This document shows positions 6,773 through 11,937 of a DNA stretch of 11,937 nt, in pieces. This DNA is from DASXRC01 sp036506495 (GTDB taxonomy: Bacteria > Actinomycetota > Actinomycetes > Mycobacteriales > Micromonosporaceae): the NCBI GenBank assembly GCA_036506495.1, contig DASXRQ010000031.1, positions 1-11,937 on the forward strand, read 5' to 3'. Within the stretch, counting starts at the first letter, position 1, and every line of letters begins with the position of its first letter. The notes under the pieces were generated by a model. It made no database searches. It had not been told where the DNA came from and saw only the letters and a program-made list of their open reading frames with translations. A program made the translations under genes and the position numbers.

Positions 6773-7813
6773 ATGCGATCACGGACGGTTGGCGCCGTAC
6801 TCGCCGTGCTTGGCGTGCTCTGCTTGGCCGCGGCGGCGATTCTGGCCTGGGTGGTCGCGCCCAGCCGCGCCAAGCTCCCCAGCGACACCAACACGAACCG
6901 CCAGTACTCGGGTATGGCGAAGATCGCGCTCGACCCGAGCGCGCTGGCCAGCGGCAACCTGCGGCAGGCTGTGCTTATCGCGCGTCCCGCGAATGTCGAC
7001 CGGAAGGTCAAGGTGCAGGCGACCAGCGGAGATGCCGCCGAGGTGCAGGACAGCCGCACGATCTCCGCCGCCGGCGTCCAGATCGGCGCGAGCAACGTGT
7101 CGTACGCCGTCGACCGCAAGAGCCTCATGGCGGTCAGCAGCCACCCGAGCAACTGGACGGTGGCTCCCGCGCAGGGCCTGACCGTGAGCTTTCCCATCGG
7201 GTCGAAGAAGCAGACCTATACCGGATGGGTCAACGACACCCAGAGCACAACGCCGGTGACGTACGTCAAGGAGGAGACTCACGCCGGCGTCGACACGTAC
7301 GTTTACCAGTCGGACGCGACCGCCAAGCAGATCAAGGATGAGCAGGTCTTGTCCGCGCTGCCGAAGGCGATACCGGCGGGCACGCTGGCGCAACTGGCCT
7401 CGAGCCTGCCGGTGCCGCCCGACGTGGCGGCGACGCTGAGCAAGGCTCTGCCGAGCACCGGCCAGCCGGTGCCGCTGAGCTATACCTACGAGGTGCGGTC
7501 GGCGTACTGGGTGGAGCCCACGACCGGTTCTGTCATCGACGTTCAGCGCGAAGAGATCCGCCGGGCCGGCCTGCAGCTACCGAACGGCACCACGGTCGCG
7601 GATGTGTTGCCGGTGTACGACGTCACGACCAAGGGCACCGACGCGAGCGTGAAGGCCGCCGCCAACGACGCTCAGGACAAGAAGAACTCACTCAATGCGG
7701 TACGCCGCACCTGGCCACTGACGCTGCTGGGCGTCGGCGTCGTGCTGCTGGCGGTGGGGCTTGTCCTCGCGCTCCGCCGCCCTCGCCCCCGACCAGTAGC
7801 GAGCGATTCGTAA
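6773..7813 (+). CDS. DUF3068 (PorA-family-named) membrane-anchored protein, 346 aa
   Basis: The protein starts MRSRTVGAVLAVLGVLCLAAAAILAWVVAPSRAKLP, a signal anchor followed by the APxxAKxP pattern that opens DUF3068 proteins. A large extracytoplasmic region of about 280 residues follows, and a C-terminal membrane segment (about 314-334) ends in RRPRPRPVASDS. So it spans the membrane twice with the bulk outside. Databases label the family 'porin PorA family', but a pore function is not evident here. I chose the ATG at 6773 because GGGGG lies 5 nt upstream and it gives the family's normal N-terminus. The upstream in-frame GTG at 6677 has no ribosome binding site and would add 32 atypical residues. 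The carboxymuconolactone-decarboxylase-like gene follows after 35 nt on the same strand, so an operon is likely. Its molecular role is unknown. Confidence 0.85.
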   Translation: MRSRTVGAVLAVLGVLCLAAAAILAWVVAPSRAKLPSDTNTNRQYSGMAKIALDPSALASGNLRQAVLIARPANVDRKVKVQATSGDAAEVQDSRTISAAGVQIGASNVSYAVDRKSLMAVSSHPSNWTVAPAQGLTVSFPIGSKKQTYTGWVNDTQSTTPVTYVKEETHAGVDTYVYQSDATAKQIKDEQVLSALPKAIPAGTLAQLASSLPVPPDVAATLSKALPSTGQPVPLSYTYEVRSAYWVEPTTGSVIDVQREEIRRAGLQLPNGTTVADVLPVYDVTTKGTDASVKAAANDAQDKKNSLNAVRRTWPLTLLGVGVVLLAVGLVLALRRPRPRPVASDS

Positions 7814-7848
7814 CGCCAGATCACGATGATCCGTGGGAGGAGCAAACC

Positions 7849-8181
7849 ATGTCTGATGCTTCCGTTCCTGGCAACGACATGCCGGTGTTGGACGAGGTTG
7901 TCCGGATGACGATGGATAGCGCTGACCGCTCGGGCCTGGACCCCCGCAGCTACTTCATGGTGCGCATCGCGGCCCTGGCCGCGACCGGTGCCGGGCCTGG
8001 AGCTTGGGTCGCCAACCTCGGCGCTGCCGCGGACAGCGGAGTGACGAGGAACGATGTGCAGAGCGTGCTCGTCGCGGTGGCGCCAGTGATCGGCACCGCT
8101 CGCACGGTGTCTGCGGTCGGCAATGCCCTGCGGGGCGTTGGCCTCGCGGCGGCGGCCGCCGACGAGGATCTGGACGTGTAG
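7849..8181 (+). CDS. Carboxymuconolactone decarboxylase-like small protein, 110 aa
   Basis: The sequence fits a group of small actinobacterial proteins assigned to the carboxymuconolactone decarboxylase (CMD/AhpD-like) fold: PVLDEVVRMTMDSADRSGLDPRSYFMVRIAALAA (12-45), then a helix with AAADSGVTRNDVQSVLVAVAPVIGTARTVSAVGNALRG (59-96). It is all-helical and cytoplasmic, with no signal peptide. There is no cysteine at all, so the C-x-x-C peroxidase chemistry of AhpD is impossible, and I would not transfer a decarboxylase function either. The start is secure, with GGGAGGAG 6 nt before the ATG. It lies 35 nt downstream of the DUF3068 gene; a small 5-bp hairpin (GATCA-CGA-TGATC, 7819-7831) is in the gap. 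It ends 9 nt from the convergent DUF5709 gene. Family assignment is fairly good; function unknown. Confidence 0.75.
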   Translation: MSDASVPGNDMPVLDEVVRMTMDSADRSGLDPRSYFMVRIAALAATGAGPGAWVANLGAAADSGVTRNDVQSVLVAVAPVIGTARTVSAVGNALRGVGLAAAAADEDLDV

Positions 8182-8190
8182 GCGAGAGCC

Positions 8191-8652
8191 TCAGCGCAGC
8201 GGGCCGTCGCCGTCCCCGTTGGGGTCGTCGACCAGGTGGATCGCGGCCTCCTCGGCGCTGGCACCTCCGCCGTCGACCCCGGCGTCCCACGCCACCGCGT
8301 CGGCCTCTTCGTCCTCGCCGAAGCCCTCGTCCTCCGCGACGAGGCGGCCGGAGCGCTCCTCCGACTCGTAGCCCCGCCGAGTCAGCTCGTCCTCGTCATC
8401 GGCCTCCTCGGCGTACGGGTCGACATCCGGCTCCTCCTCGGCGAGCAGCTCGTCCAGCGACTCCCCGGCCCGTTCCTCGGCGGGCGTCGTGCCGAAGCGG
8501 TTGGCCCCGGACCACCGGTCCGCCGCCGCCACGCCCGTGTCCAGTGGATCTTCTACACGATCATCATCGAGGGTGTCGGAGGCGTCGAGCACTCCGTCGT
8601 CTTCGACCACGTTCCAGTCCTCGACGCCCTCAGTCCTGTCGTCCTGGCTCAT
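8191..8652 (-). CDS. Highly acidic DUF5709-family protein, 153 aa
   Basis: Family landmarks are DDGVLDASDTLDDDRVEDPLDTG (18-40), then RWSGANRFGTTPAEERAGESLDELLAEEEPDV (46-77), which match the conserved core of actinobacterial DUF5709 proteins. I count 53 Asp/Glu against 10 Arg and no Lys, so it is strongly acidic and probably largely disordered. There is no signal peptide, membrane segment or cysteine. The ATG at 8652-8650 has GGGAG 4 nt upstream. A TAGGGT hexamer on the minus strand (8682-8677), inside the CCCTAGGG palindrome 8678-8685, could be the -10 of its own promoter. It is convergent with the CMD-like gene and separated by 64 nt from the upstream lipid gene. Function is unknown; the family is widespread and usually single-copy, to my knowledge. 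Confidence 0.82.
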   Translation of the reverse strand: MSQDDRTEGVEDWNVVEDDGVLDASDTLDDDRVEDPLDTGVAAADRWSGANRFGTTPAEERAGESLDELLAEEEPDVDPYAEEADDEDELTRRGYESEERSGRLVAEDEGFGEDEEADAVAWDAGVDGGGASAEEAAIHLVDDPNGDGDGPLR

Positions 8653-8716
8653 GGTTCTCCCAGTGTCCCGGTGGTGACCCTAGGGCCCAGCGTAGGCACG
8701 GTGCCGCGCCGACGTC

Positions 8717-11095
8717 TCATCCCCGTATTCGTGAATCGCCCTCTCGCGGCACGCACATCCAGAGCGCGGCTGGTTGAACGGTGGCGATCATGGTGTGGGA
8801 CGGTTCGATGAGGTCGCCGTCGAGCTCGCGTGGCTGTTCGTGGTCACTGGTGATCTCGATGTGCTTTGCTTGGAACGTTTCCATCGTCGGCGGCGTTGGC
8901 CGCCGGCGAAGCAGCGCCCAGGCCAGTGGCATCCAGTCGCGGCGCCGGGGTGGCATCAGCAGTGCGACATCGAGCATGCCGTCGGTCGGCGATGCGTCGG
9001 GAAGGAGCGACACCCCGCCCTGCAGCCGACCGACATTGCCGATCAAGACCATTCGCGCATCGCGGCGCAGTACCGGTGCGTGATCGAGGCTGATGTCGAC
9101 GCGCATCGGCCGCGTGCACAGGTGTTTGGCCGCGGCGGCGGCGTACGCGAGCCAGCCGACTCTCGTCTTGAGTCGCTCCGGCGCATCGTGGATCATCTCG
9201 GCGTCCAGACCCATGCCGGCCATGACCGTGAAGCAGCGGCCGTCGACCAGCCCGATGTCCAGGTGCCGCCGGTGGTGTGTCGTGGCGGTTGCGACCGCCT
9301 CGGGGACGCGGGGTGGTAGCCGCAAGTTGGTAGCGAGCAGGTTGCCGGTGCCGAACGGAACCACCGCCAACGCCACGTCGGTGTCGGCGAGTGAGCCCGC
9401 GCAGGCCCGCACCGTGCCGTCGCCGCCCAGGGCGAAGACGACCTCGACACCGGCCGCGATGGCCTGCCGCGCTTGGCCGGCACCGGGGTCGTCCGGCGTG
9501 GTTTCGAGCCAGGTCGGCTCGGCCCAGTCGGCGCTGGCCAGGGCCGCCTCCATCTCGGTACGGGTCGCCCGCGGACGCGCCAGCTTGGTGGGGTTGACGA
9601 CGACCGCGGAACGGGTTCGGTCGCGGCCGGTGCGGACGTCGCCCGTCGGTTCGCGGACCGCGGCGGGCACGCGCGTCGGCGGGGTCACATCCCGTTCGGC
9701 CCGGTCCCGCAGATCGGCATTGGGTCGGACGGCGACGGCGACCGCGGTGAGCCAGACCAGGGCGAGGATGGCACCGGCGGTGACGTCCATGGGATGGTGC
9801 TCGCCGCGGTACATGCGGGAGGTGGCAACCAGGGCAGGCATGAGCACGGCGACAGCGATCGCCAGCGCGCGCCATATGCCGTGGGTTCGCGGGACCACCA
9901 GTATCGCGAACGCGCCATACAGGCACGTGGTAGCCGCGACGTGTCCGGACGGAAAGCTGGAGGTGGGCAGTGTGCCGTCAAGGTGAGTCACCAAGGGACG
10001 CGGTCGGTCGACCGTCGTTTGGACAGCGAGGAATAGCCCGAGCTCGCCGACCAGTGCCACCGCGACGAACACGGCGGGCCGCCATCGGCGGGTGATGGCG
10101 ACCGCGAGCGGCGCGATGACGAGGGCGACCGCCAGGACCGAGTGGGTGTTCCCGGCCTGGCTCCAGAACTCGCTGATCGCGTCCAGGCGGGGTGTGCGGT
10201 GCGCGGCGAGCCAGCGCGGCACCGCCTCGTCGAACGGCGGGGATAGGCGAACGATGAGCTGGCCGACGCCGAACAATGCGCCCATGATGAGCACGAACGC
10301 GGCGATCAGCCACGTGGCGGACAGCCACGGGTGGTCCACGTGGATGATTCGAAGCCGTAACTGGTCCGCGGCCTCCGGCTCGAGACCTTCGGACAATGGA
10401 CGCTTGGGCAGCCCGATCTCCAGGCGCCAGCGACGGAAGGCGTACGCGGTGATGGCGAGCCATGCGATGCCCAGCAGCCAGCCGGCCACCACGTCGGACA
10501 GGTAGTGCACGCCGAGCGCCAGTCGGCTGAATCCGATGGCGGCGACCAGCGCGATGACCGCGCTGATCACCGGCCGGCGTAGCCGGGCCGGAATGATCGG
10601 CAGGTATACCAGCAGCAGCGCGCCATAGCAGACGGTCGAGTTGAGCGCGTGTCCGCTGGGGAAGCTGTTGCCGGTTCCGACGGCGATCGGTTCCGCGACG
10701 ACCGGACGCAGCCGACCGATCAGGAGCTTTAGCGTGGGGTCGAGGGCCAGTGCACCCAGACCGATCACCACGAGGTAGATGGCCAGGTGCACCTGCCGGC
10801 GGACCAGCAGGCCGGCAGCGCTGACGGTGACCAGTCCCCACAGCACGGAGTTCGCACCGAGGCCGGTCACCGCGCGCAACAGGCGTACGACCGACGTCCG
10901 GTCGGCGACAACGTTGTTGAGACTGGCGGCGACGCTGTGGTCGAGGTGCTCGAGCCCGGCCGCGTGGATGCGTACGAGCAGCAGCAGCACGCCGAAGCCC
11001 GTGCCGGTGGCCACAAGCGTCAGCAGCCCGACGGCATTCCGTCCGGTGAAGTGTTCGGCCGAGTGCAGCGCCGGTCGCGTGCCGGGTTCAGCCAC
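8717..11095 (-). CDS. Fusion of two PAP2 phosphatase domains and a diacylglycerol-kinase-type domain, 792 aa
   Basis: Numbering is from the GTG at 11095. PAP2 domain 1 (about 20-225) has the full signature: Lys123-x6-RP (130-131), PSGH 146-149, SR 190-191-x5-His197-x3-Asp201. PAP2 domain 2 (about 258-458) has RPRP ending at 367, PSGH 382-385, SR 426-427, His433 and Asp437, but Gln359 replaces the usual motif-1 lysine. The C-terminal part (497-792) is a lipid-kinase catalytic domain: NPTK 501-504, GGDGT 557-561 (ATP binding), FGTGNLLATN 581-590 and LDGD 758-761. About twelve membrane segments put both phosphatase sites outside and the kinase in the cytoplasm. Likely substrates are phosphatidic acid or prenyl phosphates, and diacylglycerol or a similar lipid. 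The GTG start has GGGGGA 4 nt upstream; a TTG at 11107 lacks a good site. It follows the phospholipase D-family gene by 23 nt. Single PAP2-kinase fusions are familiar in actinobacteria; a double PAP2 is less usual. Confidence 0.9.
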   Translation of the reverse strand: MAEPGTRPALHSAEHFTGRNAVGLLTLVATGTGFGVLLLLVRIHAAGLEHLDHSVAASLNNVVADRTSVVRLLRAVTGLGANSVLWGLVTVSAAGLLVRRQVHLAIYLVVIGLGALALDPTLKLLIGRLRPVVAEPIAVGTGNSFPSGHALNSTVCYGALLLVYLPIIPARLRRPVISAVIALVAAIGFSRLALGVHYLSDVVAGWLLGIAWLAITAYAFRRWRLEIGLPKRPLSEGLEPEAADQLRLRIIHVDHPWLSATWLIAAFVLIMGALFGVGQLIVRLSPPFDEAVPRWLAAHRTPRLDAISEFWSQAGNTHSVLAVALVIAPLAVAITRRWRPAVFVAVALVGELGLFLAVQTTVDRPRPLVTHLDGTLPTSSFPSGHVAATTCLYGAFAILVVPRTHGIWRALAIAVAVLMPALVATSRMYRGEHHPMDVTAGAILALVWLTAVAVAVRPNADLRDRAERDVTPPTRVPAAVREPTGDVRTGRDRTRSAVVVNPTKLARPRATRTEMEAALASADWAEPTWLETTPDDPGAGQARQAIAAGVEVVFALGGDGTVRACAGSLADTDVALAVVPFGTGNLLATNLRLPPRVPEAVATATTHHRRHLDIGLVDGRCFTVMAGMGLDAEMIHDAPERLKTRVGWLAYAAAAAKHLCTRPMRVDISLDHAPVLRRDARMVLIGNVGRLQGGVSLLPDASPTDGMLDVALLMPPRRRDWMPLAWALLRRRPTPPTMETFQAKHIEITSDHEQPRELDGDLIEPSHTMIATVQPAALWMCVPREGDSRIRG

Positions 11096-11118
11096 TCGAT
11101 CCCCCAATCCAGGCGTAC

Positions 11119-11937
11119 CTAGAACGTGCCGCGCCGTCGTAGCGGCGGCGGGCGGCCATCCGGATCGAACAGGAACCGGTACATCGGTTGAGCCCAGCGC
11201 ATGGTCGCGCTCGACAGCTCCGGTACCCGATAGGGGCGCAACCGGCCCGCGGGGCGTCGCCCTCGCCGCCCACGGCTGTGCCAGGCGTCCAGTTCGGCGG
11301 CGCTGCGGGCGAACGCGTCGAAGGCCTTGCCCGGGTCGCGCAGGTCCGCGTCGTCACCGTCGGCGCGGTCGAGGTGCTCGCGCGCGAGCGCTAGCCGCAG
11401 ACCGTGTGCGAATCCCGGTTCGCTCGCGTCCGGACCGGTGCCCGCCTGGTCGAGCACCGCGCACGTGAGCTCGCTGTCGTAGGTCCAGGACCGCAGGTTG
11501 AGGTTGTCCGAGCCGACCACGGCCCACACGTCGTCCATCACGCAGACCTTGGCGTGCACGTAAACCGGAGTTCCGGCCGCGTTTTCCAGGCCGTACACGC
11601 CGACCCGGTCCGGCCCGAAGCGGCGCAGCAGCTGCACCGAGCGCGCCCTGGCAGCCAGCTGGGGGGCCGCGGACAGCGGTCCGTCCCGGTCCGGAAAATG
11701 CGGCACGATCGCCAACAGGCGCAGCTGCGGATTGGCGGTCATTGCCGCGGCGAACGCGGCCATCACGTGTGGTGACCACAGGTACTGCTCCTCCAGATAG
11801 ACCAGGCGACGTGCCCGGCGCAGCGCCTTGGCGAAGGCCCGCGCGATGCTCCGCTCCCCGGACGGCGCGAAGGCGTACCCCCGGCGCCGATACGGGTATG
11901 TGCGCAGCACCTGCACGGCGTGACCGCCGCGCGGCGG
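11119..11937 (-). CDS. Phospholipase D-family protein, C-terminal part (5' end beyond the window)
   Basis: The reading frame is open to the right edge and the first visible residues, PPRGGHAVQVLRTYPYRRR, are typical mid-protein PLD sequence, so the start lies outside; the GTG at 11916 is an internal valine. The second HKD motif is present: HAKVCVMD (His codon at 11556-11554, with Lys and Asp in H-x-K-x4-D spacing), followed by GSDNLNLRSW and the ELTCAV strand. LVYLEEQYLW is the usual strand before it. The first HKD must be outside the window. The family includes phospholipases D, cardiolipin synthases and phosphatidylserine synthases, which act through a phosphohistidine intermediate; subtype cannot be fixed from this half. 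No membrane segment is seen in the visible part. The gene ends 23 nt before the PAP2-PAP2-kinase gene on the same strand, implying an operon in phosphatidic acid or phospholipid turnover. Confidence 0.9.
   Translation of the reverse strand, partial: PPRGGHAVQVLRTYPYRRRGYAFAPSGERSIARAFAKALRRARRLVYLEEQYLWSPHVMAAFAAAMTANPQLRLLAIVPHFPDRDGPLSAAPQLAARARSVQLLRRFGPDRVGVYGLENAAGTPVYVHAKVCVMDDVWAVVGSDNLNLRSWTYDSELTCAVLDQAGTGPDASEPGFAHGLRLALAREHLDRADGDDADLRDPGKAFDAFARSAAELDAWHSRGRRGRRPAGRLRPYRVPELSSATMRWAQPMYRFLFDPDGRPPPLRRRGTF

Noticed and set aside
9093..9986. Plus-strand open frame of 297 codons opposite the PAP2/kinase fusion
   Set aside because: The translation is low-complexity Ser/Ala/Arg/Thr, and the minus frame carries the conserved PAP2 and kinase motifs.
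11096..11107. TTG start for the PAP2/kinase fusion
   Set aside because: GTG 11095 has a GGGGGA ribosome site at the right distance, and this site would lie inside the coding sequence if TTG were used.
1..11937. Search for a defence system, CRISPR array, transposon, tRNA or phage genes
   Set aside because: No spaced direct repeats, transposase or integrase motifs, tRNA cloverleaf or toxin-antitoxin pairs were recognised; composition is uniform across the window.

Overview
The window is GC-rich throughout with strong third-position GC bias, and Shine-Dalgarno sites and GTG starts are common. Several families in it (DUF5709, DUF3068, a PAP2/diacylglycerol kinase fusion, a Usp-alcohol dehydrogenase pair) are typical of actinomycetes. 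I read it as ordinary chromosomal sequence from a high-GC actinobacterium, perhaps of the Micromonosporales or a related order; the genus cannot be fixed from sequence alone. I see no RNA gene, insertion sequence, CRISPR array, prophage or transfer scar.

Left part (1-3633, all minus strand). A secreted two-domain protein of unknown function comes first in transcription order (2806-3633). It is followed by a berberine-bridge-type FAD oxidase with both predicted covalent flavin anchors (1292-2692), a zinc alcohol dehydrogenase (89-1129), and the first codons of a universal stress protein (1-71) running off the left edge. The dehydrogenase and stress protein are 17 nt apart and almost certainly cotranscribed. 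This pairing recalls the hypoxia/dormancy regulons of actinobacteria.

Middle (3634-8652). A 220-bp divergent region with two short perfect inverted repeats separates the secreted protein from a lone transaldolase (3854-4951, plus). The transaldolase runs convergently into a FUSC-type membrane protein (4964-6535, minus) with an unusual alanine-rich C-terminal tail; a GC hairpin lies at the junction. A second divergent region (6536-6772) leads to a DUF3068 membrane-anchored protein (start corrected to 6773) and a small cysteine-free carboxymuconolactone-decarboxylase-like protein (7849-8181). These converge on a very acidic DUF5709 protein (8191-8652, minus).

Right part (8653-11937, minus). 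A phospholipase D-family gene entering from the right edge is followed after 23 nt by a 792-residue fusion of two PAP2 lipid-phosphatase domains and one diacylglycerol-kinase-type domain. Together they could make, dephosphorylate and rephosphorylate phosphatidic-acid-like lipids. The predicted topology puts the phosphatase sites outside the membrane and the kinase inside. The second PAP2 domain lacks the conserved lysine of the first motif. This locus is the most interesting part of the window.
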